Positions 1-9,737 are shown, counted from the stretch's first letter. The stretch: DNA of 64,000 bases from Alcanivorax sp. DG881 (GCF_000155615.1 NZ_DS989915.1:475119-539118); one strand, 5' to 3'. Numbers and translations: made by a program. Notes: a model not told the origin generated them from the sequence alone.

Positions 1-66
1 AACACGATGTTTCACCTCGACGCATCACTTGCCTGCGTCGTTCACGGCTATTTTCAGGTGTCTTAT

Positions 67-1410
67 ATGTCTCAGCCATTTTGCGTGCCGCCACGGACAA
101 GCACTCTCAAGGCCATCCCCGGTGATGCGGGGCTCCCCCTTATCGGCCACACACTGGGTTTTATGCGCGATCCGATCGGATTAATGCGCAAACGCTACGA
201 CACCTATGGCCCGGTATCCTGGAGCAGCGTGTTTGGTTTACGCATGATCCAGATGCTCGGCCCCGACGCCAACCAGTTCGTTATGCTTAATCGCGGTGAC
301 CTGTTTTCCAATCATGATGGCTGGGATTATTTTATCGGCCGTTTTTTTCATCGCGGCATCATGTTGCTGGATTTCGAGGAGCACCGCTGGCATCGCAAGA
401 TCATGCAGCAAGCCTTTAACAAGGACGTGCTGAAAGGCTATCTCGAGCGCATGGGGCCACACATCGCCAGCGGAATTGAGGACTGGCACAGCATCAATCA
501 ATTCAAGGTGCTTTCAGAGGTAAAGCAGTTGACCCTGGATCTGGCAACGGATGTGTTCATGGGCTATGAGCTGGGGCCGGAAGCAGACTCCCTCAACAAG
601 GCCTTCGTGGATACGGTCCGTGCTGGCACCGCCATCGTGCGCACCAACGTGCCCGGGCTACGCTGGTCCAAAGGGCTTAAAGGCCGACGCGTTCTTGAAG
701 CGTTTTTCCGCAAGGAACTACCCGCCAAGCGCGCCAGCCAGGAGTCGGACCTGTTCAGCGCGCTGTGTCATGCCAGCACCGAGGACGGTGAGCGATTCAG
801 CGACGATGATGTGGTCAACCACATGATATTTCTGATGATGGCCGCCCACGACACCACCACGATTACCCTCTCCACGCTCTTCTATTATCTAGCCAAGAAC
901 CCAGAATGGCAGGAGCGGCTACGCGTAGAGAGCCGTGCCTTGAACAAGCGGGAGCTGGACTATGACGATCTACCCAGGCTGGAAGGTATCAGCCTGGCCA
1001 TGAAGGAAGCCTTGCGGCTATGCTCCCCGGTGCCCTCCCTGCCCCGCAAGACCGTGAAGGATGTGGAGTATGAGGGGTTCTTTATTCCCGCAGGCAGCTT
1101 TATCAATGTGGTGCCCTACTTCACCCATTATATGGAGGAGTATTGGCCAGATCCGGAGCGGTTCGACCCGGAGCGGTTCAGCCCCGAACGGCGTGAAGAC
1201 AAGGTGCATCCCTATGCCTGGATGCCTTTTGGTGGCGGCGCCCACAAGTGCATCGGCCTGCACTTTGCCGACCTGCAAGTGAAAGCGGTTCTGCACCAGG
1301 TATTACTTAATTATCGCTGGTCGGTACCCGATGACTACGAAATGCCGGTGGACACCAGCAGCCTGCCGGTGCCCGCCGATGGTTTGCCGGTAAAACTGGA
1401 AAAGCTCTGA
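67..1410 (+). CDS. Cytochrome P450 (not CYP153)
   Basis: Heme-thiolate monooxygenase, 447 residues from the ATG at 67, normal for a soluble bacterial P450. The I-helix oxygen-activation motif AAHDTT is at residues 259-264, the K-helix ExxR is E314-R317, and the heme loop FGGGAHKCIG is at 388-397 with Cys395 as the axial ligand. The proline-rich start (IPGDAGLPLIGHT) is typical. An upstream in-frame ATG at 7 would add 20 residues with no family resemblance, so I prefer 67. The FGGGxHxCIG and AAHDTT signatures resemble CYP51/CYP120-like enzymes rather than the alkane hydroxylase CYP153. The substrate is unknown; a sterol, terpenoid or fatty acid is possible. No ferredoxin or reductase gene is adjacent. 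It is convergent with the gene that follows. Confidence 0.93.
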   Translation: MSQPFCVPPRTSTLKAIPGDAGLPLIGHTLGFMRDPIGLMRKRYDTYGPVSWSSVFGLRMIQMLGPDANQFVMLNRGDLFSNHDGWDYFIGRFFHRGIMLLDFEEHRWHRKIMQQAFNKDVLKGYLERMGPHIASGIEDWHSINQFKVLSEVKQLTLDLATDVFMGYELGPEADSLNKAFVDTVRAGTAIVRTNVPGLRWSKGLKGRRVLEAFFRKELPAKRASQESDLFSALCHASTEDGERFSDDDVVNHMIFLMMAAHDTTTITLSTLFYYLAKNPEWQERLRVESRALNKRELDYDDLPRLEGISLAMKEALRLCSPVPSLPRKTVKDVEYEGFFIPAGSFINVVPYFTHYMEEYWPDPERFDPERFSPERREDKVHPYAWMPFGGGAHKCIGLHFADLQVKAVLHQVLLNYRWSVPDDYEMPVDTSSLPVPADGLPVKLEKL

Positions 1411-1418
1411 TGAGCATG

Positions 1419-1519
1419 GAGTTGCGAGTTGCGAGTTGCGAAAGCCGAAAACAATCTCGCTGAAATGACCGGTTTTGTTTTTTGAACTTCGCTTCTCGTA
1501 ACTCGATACTCGTAACTCA
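1419..1519. repeat. Heptameric tandem repeats between convergent genes
   Basis: The gap between the P450 and glutathione reductase genes holds three tandem copies of GAGTTGC (1419-1439). A second tract of degenerate heptamers (CTTCTCG, TAACTCG, ATACTCG, TAACTCA) lies at 1492-1519. The two tracts are partly complementary (GAGTTGCGAG against CTCGTAACTC), so a transcript could fold. Convergent 3' ends are a common place for such tracts. Similar heptamer tracts occur at 22623 and 60162. Confidence 0.6.
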
Positions 1520-1532
1520 ATACCGATTGCCA

Positions 1533-2897
1533 TCAAGCCGTGACCAATACCGCCTGACGCAGGGTTACCAGTTCTTCCGCCGCGGTTGGATGAATCCCCA
1601 CGGTGGCATCAAAATCAGCCTTGGTGGCGCCCATCTTGATAGCCACCGCAAAGCCCTGTGTAATCTCGGCTGAGTCTTCACCAGCCATATGCAGACCAAG
1701 TACCTTGTCGGTGGCATCGTCCACAATCAGCTTGATCAGTGAACGCTCCTGCTTGTCACCCAGGGTATAACGCATGGGCCGGAACGCACTTTTATACACC
1801 CGCACCGCCGGCACACGAGCTAACGCCTGTTCTTCCGTCAGGCCCACCGTGCCAATATTGGGGTGGCTGAATACGGCCGTGGCAATGTTGTGATAATCCA
1901 TCGCCGCCTCAGGCTTATGCTCCCCATAGAGTTGCGCCGCCAGCCACATACCCTCTGCAAGTGCCACCGGCGTTAATTGCACACGATCGATCACGTCGCC
2001 AAGCGCATAAAGCCCCTCAACACTGGTCGCAAAGCCGTCATCCACCTTGATAGCACCGCCCTCTGTCATGGCCGGCGCAGCACCCTCAGCAAACAGGTCA
2101 TCCAGCTTGGGGATGCGCCCGGTGGCGTAGAACACTTCATCAAATACCGCCTGCTCGCCGCCTTGATAGTTAACGTGTTTTTCACCGTTAATCGCCTCAA
2201 CACTGGCAACGTCCGCATTGAATTTCAGGGTTACGCCCTGCTCCTTCATCTGTTCAGCGATAAACTCACGAATGTCCTGATCGAAGCCACGCAGGAACAG
2301 AGCACCACGGTAGACCTGCGTTACCTGGCAGCCCAGGCCGTGCAGGATGCCCGCAAACTCCGTGGCGATGTAGCCACCGCCCACCACGGCAACACGCTTG
2401 GGAAGCGTGTCCAGATAGAACAGGTCGTCGGAGATGCGCACATGTTCACGGCCTGGCAGATCTGGCACGAAGGGCTTGCCACCCACTGCCACCAGAATAT
2501 GGCGGGCCGTCAACACGGTTTCACCCACAGAGACCTTGCCACCACCCAATACCTGCCCGTGACCTTCAAAAATCGTCACCCCGGCCTGATTCAGGATCCG
2601 CTGGTAGATACCGTTCAACCGGCTGATTTCACGGCTCTTGTTATCTCGCAGTGTGGGCCAGTCAAACTCCCAGCCTTTCACGGTGTAGCCATAATCCTCA
2701 GCCAGCGCAAATTCCTGGGGAAAATGGCTACCGTACGAAAACAGCTTCTTGGGCACACAGCCGACATTCACACAGGTGCCCCCGAAAAAGCGCTCTTCGA
2801 TAATCGCAACGCTGGCACCATGGGAGGCAGCCATGCGTGCGGCGCGTACACCACCTGAACCGGCACCGATTACGACAAGATCAAATTCCGTGGTCAC
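1533..2897 (-). CDS. gor: Glutathione-disulfide reductase
   Basis: NADPH-dependent flavoprotein that reduces glutathione disulfide in the cytoplasm; 454 residues, the usual length. The FAD-binding GAGSGG is at residues 11-16 and the redox-active disulfide motif GTCVNVGCVPKK has Cys42 and Cys47. The second Rossmann motif (VVGGGYIATEFAG) lies mid-protein. The C-terminal HPTAAEE supplies the catalytic His436 and Glu441. The start is GTG at 2897, supported by AAGGAG six bases upstream. The glutamate-synthase-like gene lies 88 bp upstream on the same strand, so the two could be cotranscribed. The thiol motif and HPTAAEE tail favour Gor over lipoamide or mercuric reductases. Confidence 0.95.
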   Translation of the reverse strand: MTTEFDLVVIGAGSGGVRAARMAASHGASVAIIEERFFGGTCVNVGCVPKKLFSYGSHFPQEFALAEDYGYTVKGWEFDWPTLRDNKSREISRLNGIYQRILNQAGVTIFEGHGQVLGGGKVSVGETVLTARHILVAVGGKPFVPDLPGREHVRISDDLFYLDTLPKRVAVVGGGYIATEFAGILHGLGCQVTQVYRGALFLRGFDQDIREFIAEQMKEQGVTLKFNADVASVEAINGEKHVNYQGGEQAVFDEVFYATGRIPKLDDLFAEGAAPAMTEGGAIKVDDGFATSVEGLYALGDVIDRVQLTPVALAEGMWLAAQLYGEHKPEAAMDYHNIATAVFSHPNIGTVGLTEEQALARVPAVRVYKSAFRPMRYTLGDKQERSLIKLIVDDATDKVLGLHMAGEDSAEITQGFAVAIKMGATKADFDATVGIHPTAAEELVTLRQAVLVTA

Positions 2898-2985
2898 TGA
2901 AAACTCCTTTGTATTTCGTTCATTGTGAAGGCTGCTGCAATCAGCACAAACGCAGCCATTCGATAGTGATTATAGGTGCCGCCAA

Positions 2986-4560
2986 TCACGGACCGGTCCC
3001 AATGCCCTGCCAGCGTACAAACGGCTGCTTTTCACTGGGTCGGCCTTCACGCAGATAGATGCCCGATTCAACCTGTGGCCACAGGCGATCAAGCGGAATG
3101 GACTCGCCATTACTGCTGAGCATGCGGGCATGATAACGGCGTAATTGCCGCGGCTCGCTGACACCACAGGAATGGGCAATGGTTTCCACCTCCTTGACCA
3201 GATTGTCATGGAAGTGCGCCACGCGCTGGGACTTTTCCGCCGGCACCAGCCCGCGCTGTAAGCGCGGATTATGGGTGGTGACACCGGTCGGGCAGGTATT
3301 GCGGTTGCACTGCAGCGCCTGGATACAACCCAGGGCAAACATATAGCCCCGCGCAGAGACGCAGAAATCCGCCCCAACTGCTATCGCCCAGGCCACCATG
3401 CTTGGGGTGATCAGTTTGCCTGACGCAATAATGCGGATACGGTCTGTGAGGCCGTAGCCATCACGCAGATCCACCAACAAGGGCAACGACTCCGCCAGGT
3501 ACAAGCCCACATCATCCATTAATGACATGGGGGCAGCGCCAGTGCCGCCGTCGCCGCTATCGATAGTGATGAAGTCCGGCGCCGATTCCAGGCCACGCGC
3601 ATGAATAGCCAGGAACAAGTCCTCCACCCACGCCCAGGCGCCGAGTACACATTTGATGCCCGTGGGCTTGCCGCTCACCTCGCGCACATGGGCAATCAGG
3701 TCCAGTAGATCCTCCGCGCTATGTACATCCGGCTGGCCGTTGGGGCTAATGGATGCCTCTCCTGCGGGGATGCCGCGAATGGCCGCAATTTCCTGGGTCA
3801 CTTTGGCGGCGGGAAGAATGCCGCCCTTGCCAGGCTTGGCGCCCTGGCTGAGTTTGATTTCGATCATCTTCACTTGCGGCCGCGCCGCGATCGCAGCCAG
3901 GCGCTCATCGTTCAGGTTGCCTTCAGCATCCCTCACACCGTAACGGGCCGTGCCTACCTGGAAGACCACATCACAGCCCCCTTCCAGGTGATAGGGAGAC
4001 AAGCCCCCTTCCCCCGTATTCATCCAGCAATTGGCAATGGCGGCCCCATGGGACAAAGCCTGCACGGCGGGCCGTGACAGGGCGCCAAAGCTCATACCGG
4101 ACACATTGAAGAAACTGCGCGCCGCATAGGGCTGTTCACAGTGGGGGCCGATCATCAAAGGCAAGGTTTTCGCCGCGTCCTTTTCCAGTGTTGGATAAGG
4201 ACAATTCATGAAAATGACCCGCCCCGCCCCGGTTTGCTTGGTCGAGCCAAATGCCATGGTGTTGCTCAAATCTTTGGCGGCGCGGTAAACCCAGGCACGT
4301 TGTGCCCGGTTAAACGGCAGCTCCTCACGGTCCATAGCGAAGAAGTATTGGCGGAAAAACTCACCAAGAGTCTCGAAAAAGTAGCGAAAACGGCCGATTA
4401 GCGGGTAATTACGGCGAATGGCGTGTCGCTTCTGAAAAAAACGGTCTTGTAGCCATAGGCCAACAGCCACCACCGTTAGCAGCAACACCAGCAGCAAAAA
4501 GCCCAGCTCCAGCCAGGCAATGGTGCTGTTCAACCAGGGTTCCAGATACTCAGGAAACAT
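2986..4560 (-). CDS. FMN-binding glutamate synthase family protein (membrane-anchored)
   Basis: Resembles the FMN and Fe-S half of the glutamate synthase large subunit, without the amidotransferase and C-terminal domains. It is 524 residues from the ATG at 4560, which has GAGGAG upstream. One transmembrane segment spans about residues 15-37. The TIM-barrel FMN region includes SFGALSRPAVQALSHGA (about 157-173) and DSGDGGTGAAP (334-344). A Fe-S cluster motif C-x5-C-x4-C is at Cys412, Cys418 and Cys423. Stand-alone homologues are widespread in proteobacteria, and their in vivo reaction is not established. Without a glutaminase domain it cannot be classical GOGAT. A strong hairpin lies just upstream of the start. 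Confidence 0.88.
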   Translation of the reverse strand: MFPEYLEPWLNSTIAWLELGFLLLVLLLTVVAVGLWLQDRFFQKRHAIRRNYPLIGRFRYFFETLGEFFRQYFFAMDREELPFNRAQRAWVYRAAKDLSNTMAFGSTKQTGAGRVIFMNCPYPTLEKDAAKTLPLMIGPHCEQPYAARSFFNVSGMSFGALSRPAVQALSHGAAIANCWMNTGEGGLSPYHLEGGCDVVFQVGTARYGVRDAEGNLNDERLAAIAARPQVKMIEIKLSQGAKPGKGGILPAAKVTQEIAAIRGIPAGEASISPNGQPDVHSAEDLLDLIAHVREVSGKPTGIKCVLGAWAWVEDLFLAIHARGLESAPDFITIDSGDGGTGAAPMSLMDDVGLYLAESLPLLVDLRDGYGLTDRIRIIASGKLITPSMVAWAIAVGADFCVSARGYMFALGCIQALQCNRNTCPTGVTTHNPRLQRGLVPAEKSQRVAHFHDNLVKEVETIAHSCGVSEPRQLRRYHARMLSSNGESIPLDRLWPQVESGIYLREGRPSEKQPFVRWQGIGTGP

Positions 4561-4590
4561 TCGCTCTCCTCGCTCGCTGTATTCGCAGCT

Positions 4591-4635
4591 GGGTGGCTCA
4601 AGGCGGAAATGTGCGCCAGCGCACTTGGGCCACCC
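4591..4635. promoter_or_regulatory. Nested palindrome upstream of the glutamate-synthase-like gene
   Basis: GGGTGGCTCAAG (4591-4602) pairs with CTTGGGCCACCC (4624-4635) with one mismatch. Inside it lies a perfect GTGCGC-CA-GCGCAC (4611-4624). In the minus-strand transcript the hairpin would sit 30 nt before the start codon. It could be an operator, a 5' RNA structure or a single REP-like unit. The rest of the 289-bp divergent gap (4561-4849) shows no gene. Confidence 0.45.
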
Positions 4636-4849
4636 CCGGCGCAATAGTATGATGTCAGTCCGTCGATTTTGTTACGCTTGGCGGCCAGTGTGGTCAATTC
4701 GTCTGGTGCTGGCCAGAAAGAAAAAAGAATGGCGTTATCATGGGGGTAACGCTTGGCTATAAGCCAGAACGACGGAAGAACAACAAATTAACGGTGTTCA
4801 CGGTGCCCAACAAGCATCTTGCTACACCAGAAAAGGGGTACGGGGTTCA

Positions 4850-5506
4850 ATGCGGGTTTTATTGAAGACATCCAGGCTGTCGGGGGCCTTGGCAGTTGGC
4901 TGCATGCTGATCGTCAGTGGCGGCGCCCTGGCAGACAATATCTACAAATACCGTTCCGCGGATGGCACCATCCTGTTCACCGATCAGGCTCAAGAACAGG
5001 TGGGCCAGCAATACACGCTGCTATCCGTTCGCAAAGGCTGGAGTTACACCCCGCGCGCCCTGTCCAACGCCCAGCGTGACCAGTACGACACCATCATTAC
5101 CCAGGCGGCTACCCGCTTCCGCGTGGACCCTGCACTGGTCAAAGCCGTTATCCACGCCGAGTCCCTGTTCAACCACAACGCCATTTCACGGGTTGGCGCC
5201 CAGGGTCTTATGCAGCTGATGCCCGAAACCGCAGCCTACCTGAAAGTCAGCAACCCTTTTGACCCGCGTGCCAATATTCAGGGCGGCACCCAGTTCATCG
5301 CCTACCTGAAAAACAAATTTTCCGATCTCGACCATATTCTTGCCGCCTACAATGCCGGCGAAGGCAATGTGCGCCGCTATGGTGGCATTCCGCCTTTCAA
5401 GGAAACCCAGGCTTACGTGAAGAAGGTGAAACAACTTCGCCAGCGCTATGCGCACCAGTTTGTGGCCGAACTGGGAGAGGAAGAAACGGTGTTTGCGTCG
5501 CGGTAA
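4850..5506 (+). CDS. Soluble lytic murein transglycosylase (DUF4124 + SLT)
   Basis: Predicted periplasmic peptidoglycan lytic transglycosylase, 218 residues. The N-terminus has a signal peptide (about residues 1-28, ending GGALA). A DUF4124-like segment follows (IYKYRSADGTILFTDQ), then an SLT domain from about residue 80. The catalytic region ESLFNHNAISRVGAQGLMQL places the catalytic Glu at 104, and AAYNAGEGNV is the second conserved SLT motif. The small size is typical of short SLT proteins. It appears to be a single-gene unit, ending convergently with the Rieske gene across a REP pair. Confidence 0.9.
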   Translation: MRVLLKTSRLSGALAVGCMLIVSGGALADNIYKYRSADGTILFTDQAQEQVGQQYTLLSVRKGWSYTPRALSNAQRDQYDTIITQAATRFRVDPALVKAVIHAESLFNHNAISRVGAQGLMQLMPETAAYLKVSNPFDPRANIQGGTQFIAYLKNKFSDLDHILAAYNAGEGNVRRYGGIPPFKETQAYVKKVKQLRQRYAHQFVAELGEEETVFASR

Positions 5507-5534
5507 GTCGCCCCGCCCTAAACAATGTCGTTTC

Positions 5535-5620
5535 GTTGGATTACGCCTTTCAGGCTAATTCAACCTACAAAACCCAGCGCTGTTGCCGGGCAGGCCTGAT
5601 TAGCCTGAAAGGCGCAATCA
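5535..5620. repeat. REP pair (class A), inverted units
   Basis: Two palindromic units in opposite orientation: 5535-5570, with core GGATTACGCCTTTCAGGCTA, and 5597-5620, with GATTAGCCTGAAAGGCGCAA. One is the near-exact reverse complement of the other. They lie between the convergent transglycosylase and Rieske genes, a typical REP/REPIN position. The same core recurs at 18589-18620. Confidence 0.75.
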
Positions 5621-5640
5621 GACAACAAAGCCAACGCTCA

Positions 5641-5937
5641 TCAAATTTCCACGCCCAGCCACTGCCCATCATAATCAATCCGAAACTGCTCGAGCTGATA
5701 ACTTGATGTCTGGCATTTACCGCTGCGTAGCGAAAACGTCAGCCCATGCCCCGGGCAACGCAATTGCTCATTCATCACCGTACAGCGGTCGAGCGGAAAG
5801 TCCGCGTGGGGGCAGCGGCGCTGCATCAGCCAGGTGCGACCGTCTTCATGGATCAGCAGCAGCTCCTTGCGCCCGATCGTAACAGGCAGCCGCAGACCGT
5901 CGTAAAGATCCATGATGCGGATAAGTCGATGAAACAT
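5641..5937 (-). CDS. Rieske [2Fe-2S] domain protein
   Basis: Small Rieske-type ferredoxin of 98 residues. The cluster ligands are in RRCPHADFPLDRC (Cys42, His44) and LRCPGHGLTF (Cys61, His64), matching C-x-H...C-x2-H. No membrane segment or oxygenase domain is present, so it is a soluble electron carrier or a NirD-like domain with unknown partner. An internal Met at residue 9 is an alternative start. It stands alone, downstream of ppsA on the same strand but separated by a strong terminator. Confidence 0.85.
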   Translation of the reverse strand: MFHRLIRIMDLYDGLRLPVTIGRKELLLIHEDGRTWLMQRRCPHADFPLDRCTVMNEQLRCPGHGLTFSLRSGKCQTSSYQLEQFRIDYDGQWLGVEI

Positions 5938-5960
5938 GTGCCCTCACCGGTTTCCGTAAC

Positions 5961-5990
5961 GTAAAAAGCCCGCAGAAGCGGGCTTTTTAC
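5961..5990. terminator. Intrinsic terminator after ppsA
   Basis: GTAAAAAGCCCGC-AGAA-GCGGGCTTTTTAC is a perfect 13-bp stem with a T tract on both strands. It lies 34 bp past the ppsA stop (minus strand) and ahead of the Rieske gene, so it should end ppsA transcription. Confidence 0.88.
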
Positions 5991-6024
5991 TGTGCTGCGA
6001 AGCAGCGGGTCGGTCAAGCAGACA

Positions 6025-8403
6025 TTAGTTGCCGTGCTTCTCCGCCAGATAGAACCAGGTATCGAGCACCGAATCCGGGTTAAGGGAAACGGAAGAGATG
6101 CCCTGCTCCATCAGCCATTTGGCCAGGTCCGGGTGATCCGACGGGCCCTGCCCGCAGATGCCGATGTACTTGCCTTGAGCATTACAGGCGTCGATGGCCA
6201 TCTTCAGCAGCTTTTTCACCGCCGGGTCACGCTCATCAAACAGATGACTTACGATACCGGAATCCCGATCCAGGCCCAGCGTCAGCTGAGTCAGGTCGTT
6301 GGAGCCGATGGAGAAGCCATCGAAGTGCTGCAGGAACTCATCCGCCAGCAAGGCGTTGGTTGGCAGCTCACACATCATGATCACACGCAGGCCATTTTCG
6401 CCACGCTTGAGACCATTCTTCGCAAGCAGCTCAATCACCTGCTCCGCTTCACCCACGGTACGCACGAACGGCACCATGATCTCCACGTTGGTAAAGCCCA
6501 TTTCGTCACGGACTTTCTTCATGGCCCGGCATTCGAGCTCAAAACAGTCACGGAAGTTTTCGCTGATGTAACGGCTGGCACCACGGAAGCCCAGCATCGG
6601 GTTCTCTTCCTCAGGCTCATACAGCTTGCCGCCGATCAGGTTGGCGTATTCATTGGACTTGAAGTCTGACAGACGCACGATGACTTTTTCCGGGTGGAAT
6701 GCCGCCGCCAGGGTAGAAATACCTTCGACCAGCTTCTCCACGTAGAAGTCCACCGGATCGCCATAGCCCGCAGTTCGCTTGTCCACGTTCTGCTTAACAT
6801 CTTTCGGCATGGCGTCGTAGTTCAGCAGTGCCTTGGGATGCACGCCGATCATACGGTTGATGATGAATTCCAGGCGGGCAAGGCCCACGCCTTGATTCGG
6901 CAGGCCAGCAAAATCAAAGGCCCGGTCCGGGTTGCCCACGTTCATCATGATCTTGAACGGCAGCTTGGGCATGGACTCAATAGAGTTGCGCTGGATATCA
7001 AACTCCAGCTGACCTTCGTAAATCTTGCCGGTATCGCCTTCTGCGCAAGAGGCCGTGACTTCCTGGCCATCCTTGAGCAGCTCAGTGGCATCGCCACAAC
7101 CCACGATGGCCGGCACACCCAGTTCACGGGCAATAATGGCCGCGTGACAGGTACGGCCGCCACGGTTGGTAATAATGGCCGCAGCACGCTTCATCACCGG
7201 TTCCCAATCCGGGTCGGTCATGTCCGTCACCAGTACATCACCGGGCTGGACCTTATCCATTTCCTTGATGCTGGTCACAATGCGCACTTTACCAGCGCCA
7301 ATCCGCTGGCCAATGGAGCGCCCTTCCACCAGCACTTTACCGGTTTGCTTGAGCAAGTAACGTTCCATCACGTTCACGTCGGAACGACTTTTCACGGTTT
7401 CCGGACGGGCCTGAACGATGTATAGCTTGCCATCGTCGCCATCCAGCGCCCATTCGATATCCATGGGCATGCCGTAGTGCTTTTCAATTTCAATCGCCTG
7501 ACGGGAAAGGTTCTCGATCTGCTCATCCGTCAGACAGAAGCGAATGCGCTCATCCTTGTCCACGTCCACGATTTCAACGGACTTACCGGCACTGCCTTCG
7601 GCGCCATAGATCATTTTCTGCATCTTGCTGCCCAAGTTGCGGCGCAGCACAGCAGGCTTCTTGTTCAGCAGTGTCTTCTTGTGAACGTAGAATTCGTCCG
7701 GGTTAACCGCACCCTGTACGACCATCTCGCCCAAACCGTAGGAAGCGGTAATGAAAACAACGTCCTTGAAGCCGGATTCGGTATCCATGGAGAACATCAC
7801 GCCAGCAGCACCCGTCTCGGAGCGAACCATGCGCTGCACACCGGCAGACAGGGCGACCAGTTTGTGGTCAAAGCCCTGATGAACGCGGTAGCTGATGGCG
7901 CGGTCATTAAACAGGGAGGCGAACACCTCTTTAACCGCGATCATGACGCTATCTACGCCACGAATGTTCAGGAAGGTTTCCTGCTGACCGGCGAAAGACG
8001 CGTCCGGCAGATCTTCCGCCGTTGCGGAAGAGCGCACGGCCACGGGGAGGTCAGCGTTACCTTCGCCGATCTGGGCGTATGCATCACGGATAGCCTTGTC
8101 CAGCTCAGGCTGGAACGGCGCATCAACCACCCACTGACGGATTTCTTCGCCAGTTTTCGCCAGCGCTACCACATCTTCAACGTCCAGCGCAGACAGCGCT
8201 TCGTTGATCTTCTGGGTCAGGTTGTTGTGCTCAAGGAATTCACGGAAGGCTTCAGCGGTAGTAGCAAAACCGCCCGGAACGGAGACACCCGCCGCCGACA
8301 GATTGCTGATCATTTCGCCCAGGGATGCGTTCTTGCCGCCTACGTGCTCAACGTCATCTTTACCCAGGTCCTGAAACCAGACTACATATTCCGCCAAGGT
8401 CAT
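6025..8403 (-). CDS. ppsA: Phosphoenolpyruvate synthase
   Basis: Converts pyruvate, ATP and water to PEP, AMP and phosphate; the gluconeogenic entry enzyme for growth on fatty acids, acetate or propionate products. About 790 residues, full length. The N-terminal ATP-grasp domain ([11 protein letters not shown]) is followed by the swivelling phosphohistidine domain with [13 protein letters not shown] (catalytic His near residue 420). The C-terminal PEP/pyruvate TIM barrel includes [16 protein letters not shown] and the [10 protein letters not shown] cysteine loop. The start is ambiguous. AAGGAG directly abuts the ATG at 8403, leaving no spacer, while the in-frame TTG at 8397 is spaced six bases from it and aligns better with Pseudomonas PpsA. 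It is divergent from its regulator ppsR. Confidence 0.97.
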   Translation of the reverse strand: MTLAEYVVWFQDLGKDDVEHVGGKNASLGEMISNLSAAGVSVPGGFATTAEAFREFLEHNNLTQKINEALSALDVEDVVALAKTGEEIRQWVVDAPFQPELDKAIRDAYAQIGEGNADLPVAVRSSATAEDLPDASFAGQQETFLNIRGVDSVMIAVKEVFASLFNDRAISYRVHQGFDHKLVALSAGVQRMVRSETGAAGVMFSMDTESGFKDVVFITASYGLGEMVVQGAVNPDEFYVHKKTLLNKKPAVLRRNLGSKMQKMIYGAEGSAGKSVEIVDVDKDERIRFCLTDEQIENLSRQAIEIEKHYGMPMDIEWALDGDDGKLYIVQARPETVKSRSDVNVMERYLLKQTGKVLVEGRSIGQRIGAGKVRIVTSIKEMDKVQPGDVLVTDMTDPDWEPVMKRAAAIITNRGGRTCHAAIIARELGVPAIVGCGDATELLKDGQEVTASCAEGDTGKIYEGQLEFDIQRNSIESMPKLPFKIMMNVGNPDRAFDFAGLPNQGVGLARLEFIINRMIGVHPKALLNYDAMPKDVKQNVDKRTAGYGDPVDFYVEKLVEGISTLAAAFHPEKVIVRLSDFKSNEYANLIGGKLYEPEEENPMLGFRGASRYISENFRDCFELECRAMKKVRDEMGFTNVEIMVPFVRTVGEAEQVIELLAKNGLKRGENGLRVIMMCELPTNALLADEFLQHFDGFSIGSNDLTQLTLGLDRDSGIVSHLFDERDPAVKKLLKMAIDACNAQGKYIGICGQGPSDHPDLAKWLMEQGISSVSLNPDSVLDTWFYLAEKHGN

Positions 8404-8918
8404 CTCCTTTTACGTGTTACTGGTTGGTTTGTTGGCCAAAGCAGTGTCGGCACACCTTGTGCCGATAGCGCCATAAATGAGTGGCTGCACAAGGTGCCGG
8501 ATCAAATCGAGCCGACATTCTACTCAAAACCGAAACAGTTTGCCTGCCCCCTCTTTCAGATTTGGCCGGTATTTAAGCATCACGTTGGCCAACCCATGCC
8601 CCCGCCCTGCCTCATACACGAGAAAGCGATCCTACCCCATTGAAATTGCAGGTTTTTTGTCAGAGAAGCATTATTGGGCGCAGTGTAGAATCTGCGTCTT
8701 GTCCGGACAACGGGTACCCCCTCAAGGCTGCCTGACAGGCTGGGCCATGCCGTCAGATAGCACTGGTCGCAGTGCGATACAGCGTCTAGACTGGCTCCAT
8801 TCAAAACAACGACTTACCCCGCAGAAGCGGCGCTCGCCCCGCGAATGGCTTGCTTCAAACCCACTCTTAAGGGGCACGGCGAGCGCCACTCCTGCGACTG
8901 AAAAAACGGGCAGACCCA
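8404..8918. promoter_or_regulatory. ppsA-ppsR divergent intergenic region
   Basis: This 515-bp gap carries both promoters. The only clear structure is a perfect inverted repeat TCGGCACA-CCT-TGTGCCGA at 8447-8465, 44 bp upstream of ppsA, a candidate operator or leader hairpin. An open frame on the plus strand runs through here into ppsR in another frame, but it shows no recognisable protein. I see no RNA gene. Confidence 0.5.
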
Positions 8919-9737
8919 ATGAAACGAAGCGCTTTTTACCTATCGGACGGCACCGGGATTACCGCGGAAACCCTTGGTCACAGCATGTTGAGCCAGTTCG
9001 GGGATATCGAATTCGTGCAGATCACCCTGCCCTTCGTACAATCCGATGAGCAGACCCGCGAAGCCGTTGCCCGCATCAACAAGGCCGCAGCAGAAGATGG
9101 CGCCAAACCCGTCGTCTTCTCGACACTGGTCAATACCGACCACCGCTCCATTCTGCATAGCTGTGATGCCCTGATTCTCGACCTCTTTGGGGCTTTTCTG
9201 CGCCCCCTGGAAGACGAGCTTGGCGTACGTTCCAACCACAAGATCAACCAGAGCCACGCCATCCGGGACGCCGAGTCCTACCGCATTCGCATCAACGCGG
9301 TACATTTTGCTCTGGATAACGATGATGGCGCCCGCACGCGTCACTACGATCAGGCTGATGTCATTCTGATCGGCGTCTCACGCTCCGGCAAAACGCCGAC
9401 CTGCCTGTACCTGGCCCTGCAGTTCGGCCTGTTCACCGCCAACTACCCGCTCACCGAAGACGACTTCGACGACCTGCGCCTGCCCAAGGCCCTGGTGGAA
9501 CACAAGCACAAACTCTTCGGCCTCACCATCGACGCCGATCGCCTAAGCGCCATCCGCAGCGAACGCAAAGCCGGCAGCAAGTACGCTTCGCCGCGCCAAT
9601 GCGACATGGAATTACGGGCCCTGGAAGCCATGTACAACAAGCACAATATTCCGTACCTGGATGCGACAGAATTATCGATTGAGGAGATCAGTACGCGGGT
9701 GTTGGCGATGAAGGGGTTGAAGCGGCGGTTGCAGTAG
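8919..9737 (+). CDS. ppsR: PEP synthase regulatory kinase/pyrophosphorylase (DUF299)
   Basis: Bifunctional regulator that inactivates PEP synthase by ADP-dependent threonine phosphorylation and reactivates it by phosphate-dependent dephosphorylation. At 272 residues it has family length. The N-terminal FYLSDGTGITAETLGHSML (residues 6-24) is the family hallmark, and the P-loop GVSRSGKT lies at 152-159. Divergence from ppsA is the standard arrangement and fixes the partner as PEP synthase rather than PPDK. No strong Shine-Dalgarno precedes the ATG. Confidence 0.95.
   Translation: MKRSAFYLSDGTGITAETLGHSMLSQFGDIEFVQITLPFVQSDEQTREAVARINKAAAEDGAKPVVFSTLVNTDHRSILHSCDALILDLFGAFLRPLEDELGVRSNHKINQSHAIRDAESYRIRINAVHFALDNDDGARTRHYDQADVILIGVSRSGKTPTCLYLALQFGLFTANYPLTEDDFDDLRLPKALVEHKHKLFGLTIDADRLSAIRSERKAGSKYASPRQCDMELRALEAMYNKHNIPYLDATELSIEEISTRVLAMKGLKRRLQ

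Noticed and set aside
7-66. Upstream start for the P450
   Set aside because: The 20 extra residues do not resemble P450 N-termini.
67-1410. CYP153 alkane hydroxylase
   Set aside because: The heme loop and I-helix motifs are of another P450 group, and no ferredoxin or ferredoxin reductase is adjacent.
7477-8643. 388-codon plus-strand frame opposite ppsA
   Set aside because: Shadow of ppsA; no Shine-Dalgarno or domain.
8477-9049. 190-codon plus-strand frame overlapping ppsR
   Set aside because: Runs through the divergent promoter region and into ppsR in another frame. The Arg/Pro-rich product is not protein-like.
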